Of a DNA stretch of 64,000 nucleotides, positions 1-10,351 are shown in pieces. Positions within the stretch are counted from its first letter, which is position 1. Each line of letters begins with the position of its first letter. The notes below the pieces were generated by a model. That model was not told the origin of the DNA. It did not search any database and was given only the letters and a program-made list of their open reading frames with translations. The stretch comes from Podospora pseudocomata (taxonomy: Eukaryota > Ascomycota > Sordariomycetes > Sordariales > Podosporaceae): contig NW_026946364.1 of NCBI RefSeq assembly GCF_035222375.1, positions 248,001 through 312,000 on the forward strand, given 5' to 3'. The position numbers and the translations under genes were made by a program.

Positions 1-143
1 AAAAGGGGTCCCCTTTACAGGCCGATGTCGCCCATCGCCCTGGCCACCCTTCCTCTTACGGGCTATGATGATGCTAGGTAGGTATTGTCGATAATCTCCA
101 CGATGCGGCGGCAGGTGAGGGATGACCAGAGATTTGGCGTACA

Positions 144-2139
144 CTATTTCCTATAATAAATCTTTGGTGGAACGTTAGTTGACCAAACAATGTGAGCACA
201 CAACAGCGGTTCCTTCTGACATACCTTCTTGAACTGAAAGTGGAGCTGAAGAATGCCCTTGTCAACACACCAGAGATGTCAGCATCGCGCTCGTAACACA
301 GAGGAGGACGCATAAGGGAGATCAAATGAAGCCTGGGCGGATTGGCTAGGGGAGGCTGACTATGACCGAGGGCGTGTCTAACGTCAACTGCTGTTGCGCG
401 GCGCACATTTGCCTTCCTAGGCAGATGATTACCCAGTTGGGCCGTCAAGACCTGGGTCGTGCCTCACACTACACCACCACCACAAGCGGCACAGCATAGC
501 GTTCCCCTGCCAAGCAGCGCCATAATGTGTTGCACAGGTCACAGACATATGTACATACCTTGTCAAAGCTGCTCTTGAAGCCACGCTCCTTCTTGGCGCT
601 GTAGTCCCATTCGCGGTCGACGATGCGGAAGGCGATATCCTCGTAGGGCGGGCCGGCGATGAAACGAATGAGACAGGTGTCTTCGGACCCTGCGGGGGCT
701 AGAGACTCTCCCTTTCTACGGCCGTGCTCCCGGATGATCTTGAATGTCGGTGCTTTGGTCTTGTCGATGAGGTCGGGGTAGAAGATGTTGAACTTGTAGC
801 CTTGAACCACCTTGGGAGGGGGGTGGTCGTGGTCGTAGTGTGTCTGGTTGTACTTGTTCCACTCGTATCCCATCTGCACGCGGTTGAAGTAGCGCGGCTT
901 TCGCGGCCGATACTTGTCCGCCCAGAGAGGCTTCGAGACTCCTGGCACCTCTTCCTCTGCCGTGAAGATCTCCTCGCCCTCGCTGATCCCCTTTGCAACC
1001 TCGCGGTCATACAAGGCCTTGGTCGCCTGAGAGAAGTCTTCGGTGCCGACAACAGCGAAGCGAGCAGTTCCCGGGGGTGGAGCACTGGATGAACCGGCAC
1101 TGGCGCTGGCACTGGCACTGGCCATCACAGCTGCCGATGGTCTGGATGCCGGCTTGGAGGAAGAACCGGCCGATCCCAACGCCGGCGCCGCCCCGGCGTA
1201 GCCATCGGAAGCCTCTAATTCCCTGGCCTTTTCCAGGTCACGGGTCTTGAGCAGGCCGACCCGGGCCGCCTTGACTTCTTCGCATATGCTCTTGAGAGTA
1301 GCCTTGGCCTTGTAAACCAAGAGACTCTTGAGGAGCTGTTCCCAATAGTCCGTGTCGATGGGCTCGTTGGACTGCAGCTTGGCCCTGATCTGCTTCTCGA
1401 GCGCCTCCAGCTGGGCCAGCGACTTGGGACTCAGGATTCGGTCCACATCCGACGCCACCGAGGTCACAGCTCTTCCCTCGGGACCCTGTGGCTTCAGTTT
1501 CTGACGGCGGTCGGCGCACAGGGCGAGCAGCGCTGTCCAGTATTCCTTGTTCTTCTTGTTGCACTCGAGAGTGTGGTAGGACCTGATGTCTTCGTCGAGC
1601 TCCCTGAGCTGCGCCTCACCAAGACTTTCGAGGACGGCTTCGGGACCGAGAATGCTGATTTCGGCATCGGCATCATGGTCGTCAAAGATATCGCGATCCG
1701 TGTCAATGAAGCGGAGGTTGAAGGCGAGATGGTCGATGGGTTTGGCTCGGTGCTCCCGGACGCGGATGTCGGCCTTCTTCTTTGCCTGGTTGAGGACGAA
1801 CTTGTCCTCGTCTGCTACGAACTGCTCGGACTGCTGGTCTTGGGTCAGGTACCGTCCAGAAGCAGCAGCAGCACTGTTTGCCCCGGTGCTCTTGGAAGGC
1901 GGCGGGCGGTGTGTTTTGGAAATACGGTTGGACGAGTCGAATCGAGGACCCGTGATGTCTCTGTCCCTCTCTCTATCCCCGTCTCTTCCTCCTCCCGCTA
2001 CTCTTCGGTCTCTAGCGTCCCTATCGCCCTGAAGTGGCGACTTCCAGCCGTTGATCATTGCTTGTCTCCCGGGATCCATGTTTGTCGGGCCGCCACGGTG
2101 TGTCGTGGTGCAGGTTGTCGATGTTTCTTTTTTTGTCAA
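144..2139 (-). CDS. Cactin-like splicing factor, three exons
   Basis: Cactin is a conserved nuclear protein that works with the spliceosome. The charged N-terminal part (RD/RE-rich) is followed by the Cactin mid-region and a very typical C-terminal domain (ADKYRPRKPRYFNRVQ, YEWNKYNQTHYDHDHPPP, then FIAGPPYEDIAFRIVDREW). The large exon is 2139..559. The open frame runs past it, but the family C-terminus is recovered only by splicing at GTATGT (558) to a 33-nt exon 257..225 (GILQLHFQFKK) and then to an 18-nt terminal exon 161..144 encoding IYYRK and a stop. This gives the family's usual FKK..YRK ending. Start is either 2139 or, more likely, the second Met at 2079 (MDPGRQAMINGW), giving 543 or 523 aa. 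It is divergent from the SEA2 gene. The family call is firm; the two small exons are inferred from splice sites and family ends. Confidence 0.88.
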
Positions 2140-2907
2140 ATAACGTGCTCGTATGGTCCCTGGCCGCCGGTAGCTGCTGTGATACCAGTGGAAAATGAAT
2201 GGAATGTCGTCGTGCTACACACAGTCTTGGGTTCTGGGGATCGCCGACCTGAGCCGGGCGCTGTTGAAAAGAAAAAGGGCAGAGATGGATGGATGGGAAA
2301 GTTGGAAGTCAGGAGGAGGCTGCAGCTGGCTTGCGGCACTGCGACAAGTGAAACCTTGCTTGCAGACTGGCTGCCAAGACACTATCGTCAGCTCGCCTTG
2401 CCCTGGAGCCCTGTAGTCCAGGTAGGTGTTATCGATAAGCCCTGCCCTGTTGCTGCTGTTCAGCTGTCTCAGCTGCTGTTGTGCTGGGGCACAGCTGCCG
2501 TGGGGGGTGGGTAATTTGACAGCAGATGCCGGAGCTTTGCCGGCGTCCCTCGTTGTCAATTGTGCCTTTGTGCTGCGTTCCATCTGCAGCAGTCACAGTT
2601 GAAGCTGTCGCAAGCAACACCTCTCAGACGGAACGGGGGCATCACCAGCGAAACGGGACGCGCCAACGCTGGGCTCAGGCACAGCACACAGCATCTTCCA
2701 CACCGTTGTTATCGATATCTAGCGCGCGTCTTATCAGCTCTCCACCAGTGCCTATCCCGAATACCTCCCTACCCACCTACCGTAGCTACGTTAGCTACCT
2801 GAACTGCCCTGTCCTCCCTCGAATGCGATTCTATACTCGAGAACATATACATCTCCCGTGATCCCATAATCATGCCACCGTGAATCGAGGAAAAGCCCCC
2901 CATTGCC
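2140..2907. promoter_or_regulatory. Divergent intergenic region Cactin/SEA2
   Basis: This stretch of about 770 bases lies between two divergent housekeeping-type genes and must hold both promoters and 5' leaders. Open frames here are short and uncharacteristic. A small TATCGATA-like motif recurs near 2430 and 2710, but I cannot assign a factor to it. Confidence 0.4.
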
Positions 2908-5900
2908 ATGTACCACAACCAGGGCAAAATCATGCGCAAGCTACTCAGCAAACATGCGACAGACTCGCGCGAGTCCACGGCCTCGGCGACTGTCACCAGC
3001 TCTCCCTCCAATAACTACCGACCAATCGCCCCCCAAAATGTCAGCTACAAGACGGGTGCACCCCTGTCCTGCCTGGACCAGTCGCCTGACGGGAGAAGCG
3101 CTGTCCTGGCCAGCCACCATGTGCTGAAGCTGATCAAGCTCGACGGTGGACTTCGAGTACAAGAGGAAGTCGACTTGCGCGCAATCCTGACCTCGCAGCC
3201 TGCGCACCGTAACAATGTTCCTACTGGTGCCGTGGCCGACCAGTTGTCTATCCAGGATGTCAAGTGGGGGAGTGTTATCAACAGGGAAGTCCTCTTCACG
3301 GCCTGCACCAGCGGCATCATCTTTCAGTACGATGTGAACCGGGCCAAGGCTACAAGGGTCGGCGCGCCTCTTGAATTCATCCAGATGCGGGAGGACTCTC
3401 GCCAGGTCAACTCTCTCGACTTGAATCCCCATCACTCTTCATGGCTCTTGTCTGGAAGTCAGGACGGTCTGTTGCGGTGCTTCGATGTGCGCACGCCTGT
3501 TAACACCAGGACGTGGCCAACATACCGTGCTCTCCAATCCTTCAAGTCACACGCGGATGGTGTCAGGCATGTCCAGTGGTCGCCCAAGGACGGCTTCCTA
3601 TTTGCCTGCGGGACAGAGCAAGGGATGGTGCTGAAGTGGGACATGCGGAAACCAAGCTCCCCTATTCTGAGGATCAATGCCCACGAAAAGGCCTGTACCT
3701 CGATTGCATGGCACCAGGATGGCACCCATCTTGTCAGTGCTGGGCTGGATAGCAAGTGCAACATCTGGGACATGTCCAAGACGGACAAGAGACAGAAGCC
3801 AAAGTATGTTATATCAACACCTGCCCCCGTTGGCTCACTGGCATGGCGGCCTGGCCAATGGTCGGCAACAGTACAGGGCAAGCGGGCCTCGCAGCTCGCA
3901 GTGTCCTACGATGAAAGCGGCATGAAGCGGTTTGGCATGAATTCAGTTCACATCTGGGACCTCGCTCGCCCTACCATGCCCTACAAAGAAATCCAGAGGT
4001 TCGACTACGCACCCAACTCCATTCTCTGGCACGACCAATACCTCCTCTGGACCGCTGGCCGTGACGGCTTCCACCAGTGTGACGTCTCCTTTGCGCCCAA
4101 GGTCATGGACCGCCAAACAATGTCGGCCTTTGCCTTTTCCTCACAAGGCGAGGTCGCCATGTGCTTGGACGAGCGACCTATGCCCACCCGCCCCCGACCC
4201 AACATTGTTCACCATGACAATGCTTCCACTCACGGAGAAACATCTTACAGCTCGAGCCCCACTACTCCAAGATTCAGCGTCAGTCGCAGTGATTCCGAGG
4301 ATGACGCTGTTGGCAGCTTCTTGGGCCCCAGCCAGCCAGGCAACGGCAGCCGCAAACGCAGAGCGAGCATGCGATCTGCGAATAACCTCAGCACCACACC
4401 ACCTGTTGGGGCTTCCATGGGCGAGACACTGTCACTGGAAGACACGATCGAAGTGACGGGTACATACCAGCCAAATCAAGCCATGGCCATCGGCACATAT
4501 CCGGGCCCTACCAATGCTGAGGTAGATGTCTATCTCAGCCTCAACTACCTCCAGGCCATCCATCTAGAGCTACCTTACAAACCCGGTGGGCCGTCTTTGC
4601 CAGAGCGGATGACGACCATCTTGGACCACTTTGCCAAAGCTGCCGCCAGAGTTAGGCTTTCAAGACTGTCACACACCTGGATGAACCTCCTCTTCCTGAT
4701 CAAGCTTCTCCTCGAGCGTCGCGCACAGTACCACCTCGAGTTTCGGATGGACAAGTACCAAAACTCAACCATCAAAAAGAAAGATGCGGCTAGACATCGG
4801 TCACTGGGCAAGCTCCGTGCCGAACTACCCAGCTTTGGGATTGGCGGGGAAGCAAGCCCACGGAAGATGGCCTCTCTGGCAAGTTTCGACCGGGTCCTTC
4901 ATCCACGATCACTTTTATCTGAAGAGCTCGAAAGCACCTCCAATCAACCTACCCCGCTGGCTCGCCCGGTTCCCGATACACAAGTTATCCAGATTGATGA
5001 CAATGGGCGCAAGAAGCTCACACCCATCATCGAACCAGAGAGCTTCACGCTGCCTCCGGCGGCCCATTCTCGCACCCTCGAGCCCAGGCCCCGACTAGAT
5101 TCAGTGCCCCTGTCGGTCACCAGTCATGACAGTGAGGCCACCAATGCCAGCACCGAGGGCTACGACTTTTATGACGCCGAGGCCCTCAGTAAGGCCATTG
5201 ACGTGCCCACAAGACCCAAGCTGACCAAAGTCATAGACTTTCGAGAGCCCGGCTCGCCCAGCCGTGTTCGAAAGCCGCCCGTTTTGCGACATGATTCGGA
5301 TGATAGTTTCACCCGACTCTTTTCCGTCTCGGACGAAAGCAGGGAGGCGACTGGCCTTGTCCGGACCTCGGACAGCGACACGTCGTCGCAGGTCATGAGG
5401 GAGGCCATTGTGGCCGCCATTCGGCGCGACCAGCCAAGTGCCAGCGGAAGCGGAAGCGAAGACGGCGAATACGAAAGCCGCATCCGTGGCAAACAGATCG
5501 CTGCCAGAGACTCGCCTGGCCGTCATCCAGAGCGGCAATTGCTTCAGCGTACCGAGACTGACATGACATCGTACACTGCCTTTACCGATGAGCACCACGC
5601 CATCACTCAGACCACCACCGACAGTTTCGAGTCGCGCTTCCCGTCACAGACAACGGATGGCGGCTTTGGCGTGGACTCTCCAGTCCGACAGAGCGGTATT
5701 GAGTCTCCTGGGCAGCCACAGGGGCTGCTGTCTGTCGAGGCTGACTTGTCCCCCGAAGATGATTTGTCCCCCCATATTGTAGAGACGGATTACCTCCACT
5801 GGCCCGGCGACCCAAGCTACCCGCACTTGCTCTGGTCCTCGAATGGATCATTTGGGACTTGTGAAAACTTAATCCAACCCGAGCAGCAGATTGCAGCCAC

Positions 5901-7044
5901 GCTGGCCTACGAAGTTCGCAAGACAGCCCGTGACGCGGCCGCCATCGTCCTGCTGTTCAAGCCCCTACTTGCGCCTGATGTCCTTGACTCTTTTCAAGCG
6001 GCGGCTATCCTCAAGCAACACCACCAGCGTCTGATGAAGCTCCAGGCTTTTACCGAGGCGGCTCTCATGCGCAAAATGTGTATGAAGGGATGGCCTGGAG
6101 GGGTGCTGTCCAACTGGGGCGAGAACCACCCGAATGTCATTAGCCCGGCTCAACGAGGTGTCCAGGTTGGCCTCCTTTGTTCCAGCTGCCGGAAGCCGAG
6201 AGAGATTGACCGATTCAAGGGGTCAAATGAGACCATCTGGATGTGTGAACGTTGTAAGGCCAGCATGGCCCCTTGTGCTGTCTGTCAACAGCGTCATATC
6301 GCTCCCACGCCCGGCTCGCGGGGCAATACGAAGGAAGGTGATGAGGAGCAGCCGGTGTTGGCTACCTGGTGGATTTGTCCTGGCTGCGGTCACGGTGGAC
6401 ATTCTAGCTGCCTCCAGCTTTGGCATGAAGGGTTTGAGAACGAATGCAGTTCCACCGACCCGGATATTCTTGCCGAGTTCCAGAGTGATGGTTATTGTCC
6501 CATGGATGGGTGTGGACACACATGTCTGCCCGGAAAGGGAAGGCTCGAGACAGCTGCGGCCAGGACAGAAGAGGTTGGTCGGGCGGCAGCGAGGGAGGCA
6601 ACGCGCAATGCAACCAGCATGAAGGCGTCTGCAGACACGGAGAGCATAGTGGGCGGTCTCCAAGGCCACCATCATCCTCACCCACCTCACCAGTACCGCA
6701 CCACGGGAAGCGGCAAGATCTTGGATGACCAGCACCACCACTACCCTCACTATCCTTCCCACGGGGTCAGTATTTCGAATGATGAGCACAGCGTACCCCA
6801 AAGCAGGGCGGTAGAGAGCGTTAGGGAGTCTCTGGCCAGCATGGGCATCTCTTCTCATTCTCATGGCGGCAGCAGCAGCACAAGACACAGCACGCCAGGA
6901 GCCAGCATCTTGAGCTCGAGCCCGGGCAGCAGGTCGTCAATGATAGCTGCTGCTGATAGGGCGAGTGGCGGTCACGGTGGTGGGGATGGCAGGGAGCGGA
7001 GGAAGAGCGTCAAATTTGTTGCGCAGGAGGATACCGAACATTGA
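2908..7044 (+). CDS. SEACIT/GATOR2 subunit Sea2/Rtc1 (WDR24 homologue)
   Basis: One exon encodes 1378 aa. The N-terminal half (about residues 45-420) is a WD40 propeller with repeated GH/WD-type units (for example LLSGSQDGLLRCFDVR, VSAGLDSKCNIWD). A long low-complexity, Ser-rich middle follows. The C-terminus (about residues 1090-1210) has a RING-like zinc domain: CSSCRKPREIDRF, WMCERCKASMAPCAVC, WWICPGCGHGGHSSCLQLWHE, CPMDGCGH. This order is that of Rtc1/Sea2 (WDR24 in animals), a subunit of the vacuole-associated SEA/GATOR2 complex that relieves inhibition of TORC1. The start MYHNQGKIMRKLLSK is close to the family start, and no intron is needed. The tail after the zinc domain is a His/Ser-rich extension of low complexity. 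Confidence 0.93.
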   Translation: MYHNQGKIMRKLLSKHATDSRESTASATVTSSPSNNYRPIAPQNVSYKTGAPLSCLDQSPDGRSAVLASHHVLKLIKLDGGLRVQEEVDLRAILTSQPAHRNNVPTGAVADQLSIQDVKWGSVINREVLFTACTSGIIFQYDVNRAKATRVGAPLEFIQMREDSRQVNSLDLNPHHSSWLLSGSQDGLLRCFDVRTPVNTRTWPTYRALQSFKSHADGVRHVQWSPKDGFLFACGTEQGMVLKWDMRKPSSPILRINAHEKACTSIAWHQDGTHLVSAGLDSKCNIWDMSKTDKRQKPKYVISTPAPVGSLAWRPGQWSATVQGKRASQLAVSYDESGMKRFGMNSVHIWDLARPTMPYKEIQRFDYAPNSILWHDQYLLWTAGRDGFHQCDVSFAPKVMDRQTMSAFAFSSQGEVAMCLDERPMPTRPRPNIVHHDNASTHGETSYSSSPTTPRFSVSRSDSEDDAVGSFLGPSQPGNGSRKRRASMRSANNLSTTPPVGASMGETLSLEDTIEVTGTYQPNQAMAIGTYPGPTNAEVDVYLSLNYLQAIHLELPYKPGGPSLPERMTTILDHFAKAAARVRLSRLSHTWMNLLFLIKLLLERRAQYHLEFRMDKYQNSTIKKKDAARHRSLGKLRAELPSFGIGGEASPRKMASLASFDRVLHPRSLLSEELESTSNQPTPLARPVPDTQVIQIDDNGRKKLTPIIEPESFTLPPAAHSRTLEPRPRLDSVPLSVTSHDSEATNASTEGYDFYDAEALSKAIDVPTRPKLTKVIDFREPGSPSRVRKPPVLRHDSDDSFTRLFSVSDESREATGLVRTSDSDTSSQVMREAIVAAIRRDQPSASGSGSEDGEYESRIRGKQIAARDSPGRHPERQLLQRTETDMTSYTAFTDEHHAITQTTTDSFESRFPSQTTDGGFGVDSPVRQSGIESPGQPQGLLSVEADLSPEDDLSPHIVETDYLHWPGDPSYPHLLWSSNGSFGTCENLIQPEQQIAATLAYEVRKTARDAAAIVLLFKPLLAPDVLDSFQAAAILKQHHQRLMKLQAFTEAALMRKMCMKGWPGGVLSNWGENHPNVISPAQRGVQVGLLCSSCRKPREIDRFKGSNETIWMCERCKASMAPCAVCQQRHIAPTPGSRGNTKEGDEEQPVLATWWICPGCGHGGHSSCLQLWHEGFENECSSTDPDILAEFQSDGYCPMDGCGHTCLPGKGRLETAAARTEEVGRAAAREATRNATSMKASADTESIVGGLQGHHHPHPPHQYRTTGSGKILDDQHHHYPHYPSHGVSISNDEHSVPQSRAVESVRESLASMGISSHSHGGSSSTRHSTPGASILSSSPGSRSSMIAAADRASGGHGGGDGRERRKSVKFVAQEDTEH

Positions 7045-7690
7045 TGATTATCAGGATGATATCAGGAGTTATTTGCGTGGCTTGTGACTTGATTGGTGGT
7101 TTTGGGAGAATTAGGAGGGGTTGTGTCACTTTCAGATTTCCATCAGGGGAGATAACAGAGTGTGGCTTTTGTCGTCAGAAGAGCTTTTGCATGTACTGTA
7201 CTGTATACAGGCGACCTGTAAGATACCATCAACCATCAAATCACAGCTGTCGGTTGGCTTCTTCTTTGCTTCGGCTCTTCCTTCCGGGTTTCCTGGCAGC
7301 ACACCCTCTTGTGACTTGAAGCTTCCGTGCCAAGCCAATACCCATGACGACAGACCTCGCCTTGACATGCACGATCGGCACATCTTGCAGCAGAATGGGG
7401 GGGGGGTTGAGTAATTCAGCATTGACATGGCTGAGGGTGTTGGTGCTTCCGGTTACATTGTTCTTGATATTATGCTCGGGATTATCCTTAAAGGGGATAA
7501 GAAGGCGGCTTGTGTAACCTTGGATGGGCTTCGCCAAGGGGGGGAGGGTACAAATAATGGAATTTGGGGTTATGCCTGAGGGTAGTATTGCTGTAGATGA
7601 AATGGGTATAAGAGGCCTTGTTTCTCACTGGTCATGGCCTTCTTCCGGGGTATCTTCAGACAAGCATACCTCAGTCGATACACAGTCATC

Positions 7691-8977
7691 ATGTCAGGCA
7701 TTCCAGTCTTTTTGTATGTCATTCTCTGCCCTCTGACGAGCGTTGTCTGACATGCTGTAGCATTGGTGCCTCGGGGCACATTGGTGCTGCTGTTCTCCAG
7801 GCCCTACATGCTGCTCACCCTGAGCTGCCGATCCGGGCTCTTGTCCGTCAGCAGGAAGATGTGGACCACCTAGACTCCCTTTATCAGGGCTCTGTCGCGT
7901 CCGTCCTGGGGACTCTTGAGGACGTAGGAATCGTCGCTGAAGAGGCCGCAAGGGCCCAGCTTGTTATCAGTATGATTTTACTCCTTTACCACATTTCCAT
8001 AAGACCACAATACCCCTTTAACACAATATACCACATCACCACATTACCACATTACCACATTCCCCTCCCTCTTTTTCTCCATCTCCCTCTGTCATTCCAA
8101 ATTAGGCAGCTAACAAACACCCCCAGATTGCGCCCCCGACTTCGCCCTCCCCTTACCCACCCTCCTCCCCTCCCTATCATCCAACCCCCATCCCCAAACC
8201 TTCCTCCTCCAAACCTCGGGCGCAGCCCGCATCTGGCCTCCGCCCTCAGGCCTAACCCCCCACCCCAAGATCTGGTCCGACCTCACCGACCTCTCCTCCC
8301 TCCCCACCGACACCACCCACGCCGCCCAGGACATCACCGTCTCGACTTATCCCGGCATCAACACCGCCATCATCTCCCCTACTTTTGTCATTGGAAAATC
8401 CCCCAGTGTGAGACACAAGCATCCGATTATCTTTCCCGACCTGATGCACGTCACTCGTCAACAAGGGCAGGCGTTTGTTGTCGAACAAGGAAAAAACCTC
8501 ACCACATTTGTTGACACGGAGGAGCTGGCCGGGCTGTATGTTCTGCTCGTTGGGGATGCCCTGCGCTGTATCAGAGGAGAAAAACAGGTGGATAAGAATA
8601 TCTGGGGAGAAAAGGGGTATTTCTTCGCGGGGGGGTGGGAGGTGAGCATGAGGGAGTTTATCGTTGATTGGTTGCTTCCTGTTTTGGAGGGGAATGAAAC
8701 GAGCAAAACGTGGTTGAGGAATCAGGAGGGGAAAGGGGTCAAGGAGTTGGGGTTGGGGGAGGTGGTGGGGAGTATACTGGGGCGGTTTGAAGGCCAGGAG
8801 GGGGAGGCGTGGAGTAGGCATATTGCTGAGGGGTTTGGGACGAGCATGAGGATTAGGGGGGATAGGGGGAGACGGTACCTTGGGTGGGAGCCGACGGGGA
8901 GGGTCAAGTTGGAGGAGGCGGTGGAGGCGGTGGTGAGGTATTTTGAGGAGAGGGAGAAGTCAATTACTGAGTTGTAG
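7691..8977 (+). CDS. NmrA-like NAD(P)-binding oxidoreductase, three exons
   Basis: Exons are 7691..7713, 7761..7969 and 8127..8977 (360 aa). Splicing the first two gives MSGIPVFFIGASGHIGAAV, a Rossmann start with the GxxGxxG dinucleotide motif (GASGHIG). The second junction gives QLVINCAPDFALPL, and the frame then continues as SGAARIW, THAAQDI, SPTFVIG and a C-terminal helical part ending KSITEL. This is the layout of atypical extended SDR/NmrA-type proteins that bind NAD(P) and act as oxidoreductases or redox sensors; the substrate is unknown. No YxxxK catalytic pair is obvious, as is common in this group. Intron 2 (7970-8126) is unusually rich in CCACATTA repeats. The gene is convergent with the secreted-protein gene at 9022. 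Confidence 0.8.
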
Positions 8978-9021
8978 AGGTAAGGTAACTAATGATATCT
9001 AAGCTGCTCTCTGGCGATGCC

Positions 9022-9477
9022 TTATGCTCTCTTGTTAGCAACCACATGTCCTGAAAAGCGAGTGGGTAGAAATGAAACTCGCCTCCTGACCTGTTTCTTA
9101 GCCACCACATGATGCTCCCTCCACAAAGCCTCGTTCAACCTCTCAAACTTTGGGACCACTGTCGTCTTTACCACGCCACTTGCACCATCATCACCTGTCT
9201 CTTTCGCTCCCTTGACCCAGAGGTCCTTTTCAGTCGTCCCAGGAGACCCTGATAGCACGATATGAGTGACATCGGGTAGCTGATCAGGGCAGTTGTGCTC
9301 GTTCTCGCACACGATGCAGGAGTCTTTGCAATCTTCCATGCAGGGGAGACGGCACTCGAGATGGTCTCCGCAGATAGGCTGACACCAGTCGATAACATAA
9401 TCGCGGGCGCACTGGCTCATCTGCGCGTGGGTGGCCAGGCCAGTGAGTGTGAAGAGGAGGGTTAACGGGAGTTGCAT
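9022..9477 (-). CDS. Small cysteine-rich secreted protein
   Basis: The start at 9477 gives a 151-aa product with a clear signal peptide (MQLPLTLLFTLTGLATHA, cleavage after HA-Q). About ten cysteines are packed into the following 45 residues (CARDYVIDWCQPICGDHLEC, CMEDCKDSCIVCENEHNC), suggesting several disulfides. The second half is Cys-free and ends in a basic stretch. The open frame extends upstream of this Met, but only the start at 9477 puts the signal peptide at the N-terminus. I recognise no family. Size and pattern fit fungal small secreted proteins, some of which are effectors; function is not claimed. Confidence 0.68.
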   Translation of the reverse strand: MQLPLTLLFTLTGLATHAQMSQCARDYVIDWCQPICGDHLECRLPCMEDCKDSCIVCENEHNCPDQLPDVTHIVLSGSPGTTEKDLWVKGAKETGDDGASGVVKTTVVPKFERLNEALWREHHVVAKKQVRRRVSFLPTRFSGHVVANKRA

Positions 9478-9902
9478 TATGGATATGTGATGATGTTTTG
9501 TGGTGAGTGTTTTGTTTTGCAGACAAGCTGCCGTTGAAGGGTTGCGTAACATGACTAGCAGTTTCCCTTTCTTGCCCCTTCTTGCAAAATAATTACCTGG
9601 GGAGGAGGTGCTACCCTGGAAACACATATGGCCGTGGCTCATGTTTGAGTTTGAACCGCACAATCCGGATTCACCCATAAGATTGAATCAAGGATAATCA
9701 CCTTTAAAAGATAGTTAACAGACCTTTAAAATAGTTAAGAGGCCTGTTAAATCTACTTCCGCCGCTTCTGCCATCTTAACACCAAAAAAGAAAACTCTTT
9801 CGACCACGTCGTGTCATAGCTTCATAACACACCACTCATACCCACTAATTGTTGCAGTGAAGAGATCCACTATCGTTGTGGACATGGTCAGCTGAAGATT
9901 GG

Positions 9903-10351
9903 TTAGCAAAGAACATCAGAGAAAGAGCTCCAATTCCACTCGCTCAAATAAACATTGGACGAAATCCAGCTGCCGTCTAGAGCTCGACAACGAACCCACA
10001 TCACCGCAACCAAGCCATCAATTCTGAACCCGGGGTTTGACAGATCACACGAGTTCTGATATCCACCGCTACCAGAGCCGTACTAGATCAGCACCGGGAC
10101 AAAAAGAAGGTGGACATGGCTCAATCTTACCCCTTTCGATATTTTAGGACCCCATTGGAGTTGACATAGCACTTGCCCAGGTCCAGGCTCCGAGCCGGGA
10201 CCCATTCTCCACTGTGCAGTCTGCAGCTGCCGCACTGGAGAATATTCTTCTCGTTTGACTTTAGGCCACAGTCTTTGCAGGAGTCGAGGAAAGTGGCTGT
10301 TGTTGTGGTTCCCATTGCAAGAAAAGACAGGGCGATGGTGAGGATGCGCAT
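9903..10351 (-). CDS. Secreted cyanovirin-N homologue (CVNH), two exons
   Basis: Exon 1 is 10351..10131 and exon 2 is 10068..9903 (128 aa). The unspliced frame stops after VLKYRKG, but a GTAAGA donor lies exactly there. Joining to the acceptor GGTAG at 10069 gives VLKYRKGGGYQNSCDLSNPG and continues with ALDGSWISSNVYLSEW. The product has a signal peptide (MRILTIALSFLAMGTTTTA) and two related halves, each with a SC...L...CR..DG/SG.W pattern (SCKDCGL / CRLHSGEWVPARSLDLGKC; SCDLSNPGF / CRALDGSWISSNVYL). This is the twin-repeat CVNH fold, a lectin family common in fungi. CVNH lectins bind mannose-type glycans; the ligand here is unknown. It would be missed by an unspliced reading. Confidence 0.75.

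Noticed and set aside
1573-2514. 313-codon plus-strand frame
   Set aside because: It lies mostly opposite the Cactin coding exon, with codon content explained by the antisense strand and no domain of its own.
5101-5598. 165-codon minus-strand frame
   Set aside because: Antisense shadow of SEA2; no motif or start support.
6223-6888. 221-codon minus-strand frame
   Set aside because: Antisense to the zinc-domain region of SEA2, so its Cys/His/Arg content is mirrored.
8030-8070. CCACATTA repeats as a possible CRISPR-like or regulatory array
   Set aside because: Short degenerate simple repeat inside an intron; no spacer structure.
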